A model generated the notes under the pieces. The model saw only the letters and a program-made list of their open reading frames with translations, was not told where the DNA came from and searched no databases. From JAJNBA01 sp035512775 (lineage in GTDB: Bacteria; Actinomycetota; UBA4738; HRBIN12): a stretch of 64,000 bases of DNA. Shown here in pieces: positions 32,692 to 41,119 of this stretch. The position numbers and the translations under genes are program-made. The stretch covers positions 1 through 64,000 of the forward strand of contig DATKDI010000057.1 in the NCBI GenBank assembly GCA_035512775.1, read 5' to 3'. Numbering within the stretch: position 1 is the first letter of the stretch; every line of letters begins with the position of its first letter.

Positions 32692-34269
32692 GTGACAGAG
32701 GAGACACGCCGAACGGATTCCGGGATCGAGGTTCGGCCCATATACGAGCCGTTGCCAGGCGGAACGGCCGCCGACCGTGTCGGCGAGCCAGGCGCCTTCC
32801 CCTTCACCCGAGGCGTGTACCCCGATATGTACCGGGGGCGCCTGTGGACGATGCGTCAGTACTCCGGCATGGGCGGCGCCGAGGAGACGAACCGGCGGTT
32901 CCGCTACCTCCTGGATCACGGGCAGACCGGCGTGTCCGTCGCTTTCGACCTTCCCACCCAGATGGGCCTCGACTCCGATCACCCGAGGGCCGAGGGCGAG
33001 GTGGGCAAGACCGGCGTCGCGATCGACTCGGTGGACGATATGGAGCGGCTCTTCGAAGGGATCCCGCTCGATCAGGTGTCCACCTCGATGACGATCAACG
33101 CCACGGCGCCGATCCTGCTCCTGCTCTACGAACTGGTCGCGGAGGAGCACGGCATCGAGCCCGCAGAGCTTTCCGGCACGGTCCAGAACGATCTGTTGAA
33201 GGAGTACGCCGCTCGCGGGACGTACATCTACCCGCCGAAGCCGTCGATGCGTCTGATCACCGACCTGTTCGCCTACGCGGGCCAGCGGATCCCGCGCTGG
33301 AACACGATCTCGATCAGCGGCTATCACATGCGTGAGGCCGGCGCGACGGCCGCGCAGGAGATCGCGTTCACGCTTGCGAACGGGATCGCGTACGTGCGAG
33401 CCGCCGTCGACGCCGGCCTCGCCATCGACGACTTCGCCCCTCGCCTCTCGTTCTTCTTCGCGTGCCACATGAACTTCTTCGAGGAGATCGCGAAGTTCCG
33501 AGCCGCTCGTCGCATGTGGGCGGCGATCATGCGCGACCGCTTCGGGGCGAAGGACCCACGATCGCAGACGCTCCGGTTCCACACCCAGACCGGTGGAGCG
33601 ACCCTCACCGCCCAGCAGCCCGAGAACAACATCGTGCGCACGGCGCTAGAGGCGATGGCCGCGGTGCTCGGCGGCACGCAGTCGCTGCACACGAACTCGT
33701 TCGACGAGGCCCTCTCGCTGCCGACCGAGCAGGCAGTGAAGATCGCCCTTCGGACCCAGCAAGTGCTCGGCTTCGAGACGGGCGTCGCCGAGACAGTGGA
33801 CCCGCTCGGAGGCTCGTACTACGTCGAGTCGCTGACGGATGAGCTGGAGCGGCTGGCCACCGAGATGATCGAGAAGGTCGACGCGATGGGCGGTGCCGTC
33901 CCCGCCATCGAGGCCGGCTTCTACCAGGAGGAGATCCACGAGGCCGCCTACCGCATCCAGCGGGGGATCGAGACCGAGGAACGCGTCGTGGTGGGTGTGA
34001 ACCGCTTCGTCGATGCCACCGCGAAGCCTGTCGAGCTCCAACGGATCTCGGAGGAGGAGACCGCCCGGCAAGTGGATCGTCTCCGCAAGCTCCGCGCCTC
34101 GCGCGATCAGGGTGCCGTCGACTCGGCGCTCGCCGACGTGGAGGAGACCGCCCGCGGCACGGGCAACATCCTGCCGCCGATGCGCGAGGCGCTTCGGCTG
34201 CGCGCGACACTGGGTGAGGTCTCCGACGCCCTCCGCCGCGTGTTCGGCGAATACCGGCCCACCTACTAG
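32692..34269 (+). CDS. mutB: acyl-CoA mutase catalytic subunit (methylmalonyl-CoA mutase large chain)
   Basis: A 525-residue TIM-barrel protein without a B12 domain. PGAFPFTRGVYPDMYRGRLWTMRQYSGMGGAEETNRRF has the conserved MRQY tyrosine used by methylmalonyl-CoA mutase. QMGLDSDHPRAEGEVGKTGVAI, SISGYHMREAGATAAQEIAF, RLSFFFACHMNFFEEIAKFRAARRMW and LRFHTQTGGATLTAQQPENN are family landmarks. It should need the separate B12 subunit at 13446, which is 19 kb away. The GTG start follows a -10-like box by seven bases. Isobutyryl- or ethylmalonyl-CoA specificity cannot be fully excluded. No meaB chaperone is nearby. Confidence 0.9.
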   Translation: MTEETRRTDSGIEVRPIYEPLPGGTAADRVGEPGAFPFTRGVYPDMYRGRLWTMRQYSGMGGAEETNRRFRYLLDHGQTGVSVAFDLPTQMGLDSDHPRAEGEVGKTGVAIDSVDDMERLFEGIPLDQVSTSMTINATAPILLLLYELVAEEHGIEPAELSGTVQNDLLKEYAARGTYIYPPKPSMRLITDLFAYAGQRIPRWNTISISGYHMREAGATAAQEIAFTLANGIAYVRAAVDAGLAIDDFAPRLSFFFACHMNFFEEIAKFRAARRMWAAIMRDRFGAKDPRSQTLRFHTQTGGATLTAQQPENNIVRTALEAMAAVLGGTQSLHTNSFDEALSLPTEQAVKIALRTQQVLGFETGVAETVDPLGGSYYVESLTDELERLATEMIEKVDAMGGAVPAIEAGFYQEEIHEAAYRIQRGIETEERVVVGVNRFVDATAKPVELQRISEEETARQVDRLRKLRASRDQGAVDSALADVEETARGTGNILPPMREALRLRATLGEVSDALRRVFGEYRPTY

Positions 34270-34273
34270 CCAC

Positions 34274-34279
34274 TAGGCT
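34274..34279 (+). promoter_or_regulatory. -10-like box TAGGCT of fno
   Basis: Seven bases before the GTG at 34287. It falls between the mutase stop and fno. Confidence 0.45.
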
Positions 34280-34286
34280 TCGCGCC

Positions 34287-34976
34287 GTGGATGTCGCGGT
34301 GATCGGGGGGACGGGCGCCGAGGGATTCGGCCTCGCGCTCCGTCTCGCCAGGGCCGGGCATCACGTCACGATCGGCTCGCGCGACGCCGGCCGTGGAGCC
34401 GAGTCCGCCGCGAAGGCATCCGAGCTCGCGAGCACCGATCTCGAGGGGACCGACAATGCGAGCGCGGCCGCCGCTCCCCGGGCCGACGGCGTCGTGGCCG
34501 TCACCGTGCCGTACGGGGGCCAGGCCGAGATCTACCGCTCCATCAAGGACGCCGTGGCGCCCGGTGCCGTGGTCCTCGATGCCACCAGCCCGCTCGCGAC
34601 CGCCGTCGGCGGTCGGCCGTGGCAGGTGCTTCGCCCCTGGCACGGCTCGGCCGCCGAGCAAGCCCAGGCGATCCTCGGCGACGGGCCTCGGGTCGTGGCG
34701 GGCTTCCACACGGTCGCGGCCGAGGGCCTCCAGGCCCTCGACCGCGAGATCGACAGTGACGTGCTCCTGTGCGCTGACGACGCGGACGCGAAGGCCCGCG
34801 TCGGCGCCTTGATCGAAGGGATCCCGGGGATGCGTTGGGTGGACTGTGGGCGCCTCGAGATGGCTCGCGTCGCCGAGCCGCTCACGGCGCTGCTCGTCTC
34901 GATCAACCGGACCTACAAGGTCAAGGATTCAGGGTTCCGGATCGTCGGTCGAGACACCTGGGGCGCGCCGGGCTAG
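34287..34976 (+). CDS. fno: F420H2:NADP oxidoreductase (NPDG/Fno type)
   Basis: A 229-residue Rossmann protein. VAVIGGTGAEGFGLALRLARAGHHVTIGSRD is the NADP-binding motif, with the Ser-Arg that binds the 2'-phosphate. VVAVTVPYGGQAEIYRSI and VLDATSPLA follow. VVAGFHTVAAEGLQAL and ALIEGIPGMRWVDCGRLEMARVAEPLTALLVSINRTYK match the F420-site end. It exchanges hydride between F420 and NADP, which implies that the organism makes coenzyme F420. The stop codon shares a CTAG palindrome with the convergent carboxylase gene. Confidence 0.9.
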   Translation: MDVAVIGGTGAEGFGLALRLARAGHHVTIGSRDAGRGAESAAKASELASTDLEGTDNASAAAAPRADGVVAVTVPYGGQAEIYRSIKDAVAPGAVVLDATSPLATAVGGRPWQVLRPWHGSAAEQAQAILGDGPRVVAGFHTVAAEGLQALDREIDSDVLLCADDADAKARVGALIEGIPGMRWVDCGRLEMARVAEPLTALLVSINRTYKVKDSGFRIVGRDTWGAPG

Positions 34977-36694
34977 TCGATCACCGCGAGGATCTGGCCC
35001 GTCTCGACGACCTGGCCGGCGCGGATCGGAAGGTCGGTGACCTCGCCGTCACGGTTCGAGGGAACGTGGTTCTCCATCTTCATGGCCTCGAGGATGCAGA
35101 TCACGTCGCCGGGCCGCACCTCCTGGCCCTTCTCGACCAGCACCTTCACGATGGTGCCCTGCATCGGCGCGAGGATCTCCCCGTGCACGTGCTCACCGTG
35201 ATGCGCGTCGGGTGCCATCGGTGGCCTCGGCGCCGGATCACGCCGCTCGTCGAAGATCCTCACGGGGATCCGGCGTCCGTCGACCTCGACGAGGATGTCC
35301 GCCGGCCGATTGGGGGTCGAGCCCGAGGACGCGAAGTCCGGGTGGGCCGGAAGGTCGACCTCGGCGAGCGCCCGCTCCAGCCAGGTCGTCGTGTGGGTGC
35401 CCGCCCGGAACTCCTTGGACTCGAGGATCCACCGGTGCACCGGGATCGTCGTCGGGACTCCCTCGACGGCGAACTCGTCCAGCCCTCGCAGCATCCGCTT
35501 GCGAGCCTCCTCCCGGTCCCGGCCGGCCACGATCAGCTTCGCGAACAGCGAGTCGTAGTCCCCGGGGATCTCGCGGCCCTGCTCGATCCCGGAGTCCACC
35601 CGGATGAACGGCCCGGCCGGCTCCCGGTAGCGGGTGACGCGACCGGGACCCGGCAGGAAGTTCCTCCCCGGGTCCTCTGCGTTGATCCGACACTGGATCG
35701 ACGTGCCCCGCGGAGCGGGGTCCAACGCCAGCTTCTCGCCGAGCGCCACGCGGATCTGGAGCGCCACCAGGTCGAGCCCGGTCACCATCTCCGTCACGGT
35801 GTGCTCGACCTGGAGGCGAGTGTTCATCTCGAGGAAGTAGAAGTCCCCGTCCTCGTCCATCACGCACTCGACCGTGCCGGCGTTCACGTAGCCGGCCGCC
35901 TTCGCGAGGCCCACCGCCGCCTCCGCGAACCGTTCGCGGACGCGATCGTCGAACAGGGGTGACGGCGTTTCCTCGATCAGCTTCTGATGGCGCCGCTGCA
36001 CCGAGCAGTCGCGTTCACCGAGGAAGAACACGTTGCCGTGCGAATCGGCGACGATCTGCGCCTCGACATGGTGGGCGCGATCGACGTAGCGCTCGAGGAA
36101 GACCTCCGGCCTGCCGAAGTAGGACTTCGCCTCGCGCGCCGCTCGCTTGAGCGACTCTTCCAGATGCTCCGAGTCGCGCACGACGTGCATGCCTTTCCCG
36201 CCTCCGCCGAAGGCGGCCTTCACGATGAGTGGGAATCCGATCCGGGAGGCCTCTTTCTTCGCCTGCGCGAGGTCCACCGGCTCGCGCGTTCCGGGGACGA
36301 TCGGCATCCCGGCCGCGTCCGCGACCCGGCGCGCGGCGGACTTGTCTCCCATCGTCTCGATCGCGCTCGCCGGGGGGCCGACGAACGAGAGGCCGGCGTC
36401 CTCGACCGCCTGCGCGAACTGCGCTCGCTCCGCGAGGAACCCGTAGCCGGGGTGCACGAGGGTCGCCCTCGACTTGGCCGCGGCCTCCATGATCCGATCG
36501 ACCGAGAGGTAGGACGCCGATGCGAGCGCAGGACCGATCCGGAACGACTCGTCTGCCATCTCGACGTGGAGAGCGTCGCGATCGGCGTCGGAGTAGACGG
36601 CGACCGTCGCGATGCCGAGGTCCCGGCACGTTCGGGCGATCCGGATGGCGATCTCGCCGCGATTGGCGATCAGGAGCTTCTGCTTCCGCGCCAT
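34973..36694 (-). CDS. accA: acetyl-/propionyl-CoA carboxylase alpha subunit (biotin carboxylase plus BCCP)
   Basis: A 573-residue two-part protein. The biotin carboxylase region (about 1-445) has KLLIANRGEIAIRIARTC, HPGYGFLAE, the glycine loop KAAFGGGGKGMHVV, ERDCSVQRRHQKLIEE and EMNTRLQVEHTVTE. The C-terminal 75 residues form the biotin carrier domain with ILEAMKMENHV, the lysine being biotinylated. It carboxylates biotin for the AccD carboxyltransferase. The birA gene that biotinylates it is divergent, starting 37 bases away. A TATCGT box lies eight bases before the ATG at 36694. Confidence 0.95.
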   Translation of the reverse strand: MARKQKLLIANRGEIAIRIARTCRDLGIATVAVYSDADRDALHVEMADESFRIGPALASASYLSVDRIMEAAAKSRATLVHPGYGFLAERAQFAQAVEDAGLSFVGPPASAIETMGDKSAARRVADAAGMPIVPGTREPVDLAQAKKEASRIGFPLIVKAAFGGGGKGMHVVRDSEHLEESLKRAAREAKSYFGRPEVFLERYVDRAHHVEAQIVADSHGNVFFLGERDCSVQRRHQKLIEETPSPLFDDRVRERFAEAAVGLAKAAGYVNAGTVECVMDEDGDFYFLEMNTRLQVEHTVTEMVTGLDLVALQIRVALGEKLALDPAPRGTSIQCRINAEDPGRNFLPGPGRVTRYREPAGPFIRVDSGIEQGREIPGDYDSLFAKLIVAGRDREEARKRMLRGLDEFAVEGVPTTIPVHRWILESKEFRAGTHTTTWLERALAEVDLPAHPDFASSGSTPNRPADILVEVDGRRIPVRIFDERRDPAPRPPMAPDAHHGEHVHGEILAPMQGTIVKVLVEKGQEVRPGDVICILEAMKMENHVPSNRDGEVTDLPIRAGQVVETGQILAVID

Positions 36695-36702
36695 GTGGCG
36701 CC

Positions 36703-36708
36703 ACGATA
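36703..36708 (-). promoter_or_regulatory. -10-like box TATCGT (minus) of the biotin carboxylase gene
   Basis: Eight bases before the ATG at 36694, in the 36-base divergent region shared with birA. Confidence 0.35.
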
Positions 36709-36730
36709 TAGCGTCGGGCGAGGTGGAACC

Positions 36731-37489
36731 GTGCTGAGCGAGGATGCGCTGCGTCGTGCGCTGGAGGCGGTCGGGCTCACGGCGCCGGTCCGTTGGGACG
36801 AGGTGACGGACTCGACGAACGCGACCGCGCTGGCGATGGCCGCGGCGGGCGCGCCGGAGTGGACGCTCGTGGCCGCGGGACACCAGACCGCAGGGCGGGG
36901 CCGAGAGGGACGTACGTGGGTCGATCGCCCTGGAGCGGCGCTGATGTGCAGCCTCGTCCTGAGGCCCTCGTTGACTCCGGACCGCCTGGGGCTGATGTCA
37001 TTGGCGGCCGGCGTTGCCATGGCGGAGGCCGCGTCGGGGGCCTCCGACAGATCTGTGCGTTGCAAGTGGCCGAATGACCTTCTGGTGGGCGAGTCGAAGG
37101 TGGGTGGCATCCTCGGCGAGGCCGAGATCATCGAAGGGCGTATCCGTCATGTCGTCGTGGGGGTCGGCGTGAACCTCGACGCGCCGGAGGGAGTCGAAGG
37201 GGCGGGCGCGATCGGGGACGTCGAGGAGGAGGCGCTCCTGACCGGCTTCCTCAAGCGGTTCCGGTCACTGGTCGAGGGCTCACTCGAAGAGATCCCGGAC
37301 CGATGGCGCGCCGTCTCCCACACGCTCGGGAGAACGATCGAGGGCACGACGGTCGACGGCAGCTCCGTTCGGGGCATGGCTGTCGACCTCGACGACACTG
37401 GAGCGCTGCTGATCGACACCGAGGAGCCGGGGGGACGCGTCCGGGTCGCGTTCGGTGAGATCCAGCATCTCGGCGTCGATCAGGGTTGA
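36731..37489 (+). CDS. birA: biotin--[acetyl-CoA-carboxylase] ligase, no DNA-binding domain
   Basis: A 252-residue ligase that activates biotin to biotinyl-AMP and attaches it to the BCCP lysine. AGHQTAGRGREGRTWVDRPG holds the GRGRxG loop. CKWPNDLLVGESKVGGILGE is the catalytic lysine region. The C-terminal SH3-like domain (GRTIEGTTVDGSSVRGMAVDL...) is present. The helix-turn-helix repressor domain of bifunctional BirA is missing, so it should not repress biotin genes. GTG start at 36731. Confidence 0.93.
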   Translation: MLSEDALRRALEAVGLTAPVRWDEVTDSTNATALAMAAAGAPEWTLVAAGHQTAGRGREGRTWVDRPGAALMCSLVLRPSLTPDRLGLMSLAAGVAMAEAASGASDRSVRCKWPNDLLVGESKVGGILGEAEIIEGRIRHVVVGVGVNLDAPEGVEGAGAIGDVEEEALLTGFLKRFRSLVEGSLEEIPDRWRAVSHTLGRTIEGTTVDGSSVRGMAVDLDDTGALLIDTEEPGGRVRVAFGEIQHLGVDQG

Positions 37490-37544
37490 CCCAGTGGTGT
37501 GGGGACCCTGACCCTCCCGCTTGCGAGGGTCGGACCGGTCGCGC

Positions 37545-37550
37545 TAGGTT
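37545..37550 (+). promoter_or_regulatory. -10-like box TAGGTT of the PH/SHOCT gene
   Basis: Six bases before the GTG at 37557. Confidence 0.45.
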
Positions 37551-37556
37551 CCGGCC

Positions 37557-38168
37557 GTGGCATTCCCGACGCGGTTGCTGGTGGATGGCGAGGAGCTGAT
37601 CTTCGACCTCCGGCCTCACTGGATCGCCCTGATCATGCCTGCGATCGCGACCGTGGCGACCCTCGCCGTCATGCTCGTCCTCTACGACACTTTCACGGAA
37701 CCGATCCTGGACACCGTGGTCGGCGTCGCAGGGGGGCTCTTCCTCCTCGCGTATCCGGTGCGCAAGCTGGTGGATTGGCTCACGTCGCACTTCGTCGTGA
37801 CGAGCGACCGCGTCATCCATCGGCGCGGTTTCATCGCGAAGTACTCGATGGAGGTCCCTCTCGAGGCGATCAACGACGTTCGCTTCGAGCAGGGGGTTCT
37901 CGATCGGATCATCGGGGCCGGCACGCTCGTGGTCCAGTCCGCGTCGGAGGCCGGCCGGCAGGTGTTCGACCACATCCGCAAACCCGAGGAGGTCCAGAAG
38001 ACGATCTACCACCAGGGCGAGCTGAATCAGCAGCGGATGATGACGGGGAGCGCCGTGAGGTCGTCCTACTCGGCAGCTTCGGAGCTCGAGAGGCTCGCGG
38101 ACCTGCGCGCTCGCGGGGTCCTCACGGAGGAGGAGTTCCAAGCGCAGAAGCGCAGGATCCTCGGCTGA
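37557..38168 (+). CDS. membrane bacterial-PH-domain protein with SHOCT tail
   Basis: A 203-residue protein. Two membrane helices (about 22-42 and 51-69) precede a bPH_2 domain of about 90 residues: TSHFVVTSDRVIHRRGFIAKYSMEVPLEAINDVRFEQG. The C-terminus is a SHOCT module, LERLADLRARGVLTEEEFQAQKRRIL. Mycobacteria and other Actinobacteria also carry a PH-domain gene beside birA, so the neighbourhood is conserved, although the role is unknown. The following VOC gene begins one base after the stop. Confidence 0.85.
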   Translation: MAFPTRLLVDGEELIFDLRPHWIALIMPAIATVATLAVMLVLYDTFTEPILDTVVGVAGGLFLLAYPVRKLVDWLTSHFVVTSDRVIHRRGFIAKYSMEVPLEAINDVRFEQGVLDRIIGAGTLVVQSASEAGRQVFDHIRKPEEVQKTIYHQGELNQQRMMTGSAVRSSYSAASELERLADLRARGVLTEEEFQAQKRRILG

Positions 38169-38169
38169 C

Positions 38170-38535
38170 ATGCCGCCCGAAGGGCCTCTCGAGGGCATCG
38201 ACCACGTCTACTACTGGACCCGGGACATGGATCGGGCGGTGACCTTCTACCGGGATGTCCTCGGTCTCCCGGTGGCCCATCGTGCGGGGAACGAATGGGC
38301 GGAGTTCCAGGCCGGCCCCATCCGTCTCGCTCTCCATGGGACCGAGGAGACGTCGCTCCCGCCCAGCGGGACCGTGGCCTTCCGGGTCGACCACCTCGAT
38401 GAGGCGAGATGGGCTCTGCAGCAGCGCGGAGTGGGCTTCGACGAGCACGAGTCGGAGGTCCCCGGGTTCGCCCGATTCGCTACGTTCCACGATCCCGACG
38501 GCAACCCCCTGCAGCTGATCGAATACCTGCAGTGA
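38170..38535 (+). CDS. glyoxalase/VOC superfamily protein
   Basis: A 121-residue single VOC unit. IDHVYYWTRDMDRAVTFYRDVLGLPVAHRAGNEWAEF is the first beta-alpha-beta-beta-beta half with a metal-type His. GFARFATFHDPDGNPLQLIEYLQ is the second, with the Glu of LIEY. Possible roles include glyoxalase, dioxygenase or resistance protein; the substrate is unknown. It follows the PH-domain gene without space and is probably co-transcribed. Confidence 0.8.
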   Translation: MPPEGPLEGIDHVYYWTRDMDRAVTFYRDVLGLPVAHRAGNEWAEFQAGPIRLALHGTEETSLPPSGTVAFRVDHLDEARWALQQRGVGFDEHESEVPGFARFATFHDPDGNPLQLIEYLQ

Positions 38536-38665
38536 CCTCGGGCCGAATGGGGGCCGTGTGCTCAAAGGTGGCCCCTCCCTCGTCGAGGATGGTTGCAAGG
38601 GGACCGCGGAGTTGGCAGGCTGTGCGGGCCGGTCCGCCCACCTTCCCTCGGGCCGGGGCCGATAG

Positions 38666-39880
38666 ATGACGGACGTCCAGCGACACTTCCCCGGAGCCAG
38701 GCGTGCCGCCGTTGTGGTGGCGCTCTCGGTCTTGGTATCGGTGGCCGCGACCGTTGCCGGCGCCGCGCCACCCTCCAAGGAGGACGTGCAGCGAGCGAGA
38801 GAGCGGCTCGAAAGTATCGAGGATGCGCTCAGCGACATCCGGGCCCAGCTGGCCGGGACCCAGCTCCGCCTGAACGACGCCGCGTCGAGGATCGAGCAGC
38901 AGCAGATCGCGCTCGAGAAGGTCACCACCGATCTGGTGCGGACCCAGACCGCCCTGGATCGAGCGCGCACTCGATATGAGAGGATCCGCGCTCGGCTCAA
39001 CGAGCGAGCCGCGGTCGCGTACATGACGGGCCCCGCGTCGAACATCAACTTCATCCTGGATGCCGACAACGTGGCGGACCTGACGGACCGGCTTGCGTAC
39101 GTTGACGCGCTCGCGCGATCGGACGCGGGGCTCGCCGTCGAGGTCGCCAACCGGAAGAACATCCTGACGGAGACCGAGGCCACGCTCGAGGACCAGCAGG
39201 CTCGAGAGATCCGTGAGCTCGAGAGGGTGCGCGAGCAACGGCGCGAGGTGGCCGAGCTCTTCGACCACCAGCAGGGGTTGCTCGACGAGCAGGAGCGACT
39301 GGAGGTCGCGGCGGAGCAGACGTTCAAGAAGAGGAAGGCCGATCACGCGGACTGGCTCGAGCAACAGGCGGCCGAACAGGAACGACAGGACGCCAAGGGC
39401 GGCGGGGTGTGGAGCGGAGGACCCCTGGTGCCATTCGATCACCTCTTCGAGCGGTGCCCGGTCGGCCAGCCCCGGGGGTACGGGGACGGCTTCGGGGCAC
39501 CCCGCTACGCCGGCGGCTACCACCTCCACAAGGGGGTCGACATCGTGGCGCCGCAGGGAACCCCGATCTACGCGCCGTTCGACGGTCACGCCTACACGAG
39601 CGCCAACGGGCTCGGCGGCAACGTCGTGTTCGTCGTGGGCTCGGTGGGCACCGTCTACAACGCCCACCTGTCGGCGTACTCGGACGCCTCCAACAGCTTC
39701 GTCTCGGCCGGCGACGTGATCGGCTACGTCGGGAGCACCGGGTCGAGCACGACGCCACACGACCACTTCGAGTTCCACCCCAACTCGATGCCCGGCCCGT
39801 GGCCGCCGAGCTACTACGGGTACTCGTTGATCGAGGACGCGATCAACCCGTACCCACTGCTGCTGCAGGCCTGCGGCTAG
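38666..39880 (+). CDS. secreted M23 peptidase with coiled-coil domain (EnvC/PcsB-like)
   Basis: A 404-residue exported protein. The signal peptide ends near AGAAPPSKE (residue 33). Residues about 35-245 are a long coiled coil typical of divisome-linked hydrolase regulators. The C-terminal M23 (LytM) domain has GGYHLHKGVDIVAPQGTPIYA with the metal His and Asp, and TPHDHFEFHPNS. The latter has HDH where active enzymes usually show HLH, so zinc ligands are still plausible. It probably cuts cell-wall cross-links or activates another hydrolase during division. The 130 bases upstream (38536-38665) hold no gene; GATAGATG at the start is the only promoter-like feature there. Confidence 0.87.
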   Translation: MTDVQRHFPGARRAAVVVALSVLVSVAATVAGAAPPSKEDVQRARERLESIEDALSDIRAQLAGTQLRLNDAASRIEQQQIALEKVTTDLVRTQTALDRARTRYERIRARLNERAAVAYMTGPASNINFILDADNVADLTDRLAYVDALARSDAGLAVEVANRKNILTETEATLEDQQAREIRELERVREQRREVAELFDHQQGLLDEQERLEVAAEQTFKKRKADHADWLEQQAAEQERQDAKGGGVWSGGPLVPFDHLFERCPVGQPRGYGDGFGAPRYAGGYHLHKGVDIVAPQGTPIYAPFDGHAYTSANGLGGNVVFVVGSVGTVYNAHLSAYSDASNSFVSAGDVIGYVGSTGSSTTPHDHFEFHPNSMPGPWPPSYYGYSLIEDAINPYPLLLQACG

Positions 39881-39923
39881 GGAGCCCGGCTCCCCGCGTC
39901 TCGTCGGGTCTCCGAGCGTCTCC

Positions 39924-39929
39924 TATCCT
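39924..39929 (+). promoter_or_regulatory. -10-like box TATCCT of the 3-hydroxyacyl-CoA dehydrogenase gene
   Basis: Seven bases before the ATG at 39937. Confidence 0.45.
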
Positions 39930-39936
39930 GAGGTCC

Positions 39937-40800
39937 ATGCGACCCGCCGACGTCCGACACGTGGGAGTGGTCGGTGGTGGGCTCATGGGCTCGGGCATCG
40001 TCGAGGTCTGCGCGCGCGCCGGTCTCCGCGTCACGTTCGTCGAGGCATCGGACCAGCTCGTGGTCGCCGGCCGCGGCCGCGTCGAGCGGTCGGTCGCGAA
40101 GGCCGTCGAGCGCGGCAAGCTCGACGCGGCCGCGGCCGGGGAGGCGCTCGGCCGGATCGACGCCGCGACGGACCTCGGGGCCCTCGCCGACGTGGACCTC
40201 GTGATCGAGGCGGCCACGGAGGACCGGGATGCGAAGGCCGCGATCTTCGCCCGTCTCGGAACGGTCACCCGCCTCGAGGTCGTACTGGCCTCCAATACCT
40301 CCTCGATCCCGATCCGCGAGCTCGGTGCCGCGAGTGAACGTCCCGACATGGTGATCGGGATGCACTTCTTCAACCCGCCGCCGGTGATGGCGCTGCTCGA
40401 GCTCACGCCCTCCGACGACACGAGCGAGGAGACGTACGAGCTCGTTCGCGCGTTCGGGACCGAGGTCCTCGGCAAGACGTGCGTGCGCTCGGGCGACGAG
40501 GCGGGATTCATCGTGAACCGGCTCCTGATCCCGTACCTGTTCGACGCGATCCGGCTGCACGAGTCGGGGTTCGCCACACGGGAGGACATCGACACCGCCA
40601 TGCGCCTCGGGCTCGCCCATCCGATGGGACCGCTCACCCTGTCCGACCTGATCGGGCTGGACACGCTGCTCGCGATCGGTGACGTACTGCGGGAGGCCTT
40701 CCCAGGGGAGTCGAAGTACGAAGCGCCGAAGCTCCTCAGGGACCTCGTCGCCGAAGGCAAGCTCGGCAAGAAGTCAGGCGGCGGGTTCTACGACGCCTGA
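39937..40800 (+). CDS. hbd: 3-hydroxybutyryl-CoA dehydrogenase
   Basis: A 287-residue single-copy 3-hydroxyacyl-CoA dehydrogenase. VGVVGGGLMGSGIVEVCARAGLRVTFVEAS is the NAD-binding fold. ASNTSSIPIRELGAASERPDMVIGMHFFNPPPVMALLELT carries the catalytic His in GMHFFNPP and the Glu. DEAGFIVNRLLIPYLFDAIRLHESGFATREDID is the dimerisation domain, and KLGKKSGGGFYDA is the typical C-terminus. It links acetoacetyl-CoA and 3-hydroxybutyryl-CoA, between the thiolase at 50417 and the crotonyl-CoA enzyme at 46370. Confidence 0.93.
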   Translation: MRPADVRHVGVVGGGLMGSGIVEVCARAGLRVTFVEASDQLVVAGRGRVERSVAKAVERGKLDAAAAGEALGRIDAATDLGALADVDLVIEAATEDRDAKAAIFARLGTVTRLEVVLASNTSSIPIRELGAASERPDMVIGMHFFNPPPVMALLELTPSDDTSEETYELVRAFGTEVLGKTCVRSGDEAGFIVNRLLIPYLFDAIRLHESGFATREDIDTAMRLGLAHPMGPLTLSDLIGLDTLLAIGDVLREAFPGESKYEAPKLLRDLVAEGKLGKKSGGGFYDA

Positions 40801-40807
40801 GCGACCG

Positions 40808-41119
40808 TCACCGAGACGCTTCCACGCATGCGCAGCCCTGCGGGCCGACGGTGGCGCTGTGCAACGTGCCCGGCTCCAGGTCCAATCGGTCGCCTGCCGT
40901 CAGCTCGATGTCACCGTCGTCGGTATGGAACACGATCGACCCGGTAAGGCAGAAGAGCACCTTGTGGAAGGCGTGGTCGTGCGAGCCGTAGCGGTCCTCC
41001 GGACGGTTCCCCCAGAACCGAGGTGCGGAGCATCCTTCCGCCTCGAAGGCAGCAAGGGCCTCCGCGCGCGACGCGTTGCCGGCTCGTCGGGTCGCGCCCA
41101 CGCTCAGAGCTCGATGCAC
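40808..41119 (-). CDS. small cupin-domain protein
   Basis: A 103-residue single cupin. RPEDRYGSHDHAFHKVLFCLTGSIVFH holds the His pair and Glu-like first motif (partly degenerate). GDRLDLEPGTLHSATVGPQG holds the second-motif His. GTG start at 41119 after GGGAG with good spacing; an alternative GTG at 41101 would follow the upstream stop by two bases. Metal-bound cupins have many functions, so no substrate is proposed. Its 5' end overlaps the upstream gene by 16 bases. Confidence 0.7.
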   Translation of the reverse strand: MHRALSVGATRRAGNASRAEALAAFEAEGCSAPRFWGNRPEDRYGSHDHAFHKVLFCLTGSIVFHTDDGDIELTAGDRLDLEPGTLHSATVGPQGCACVEASR

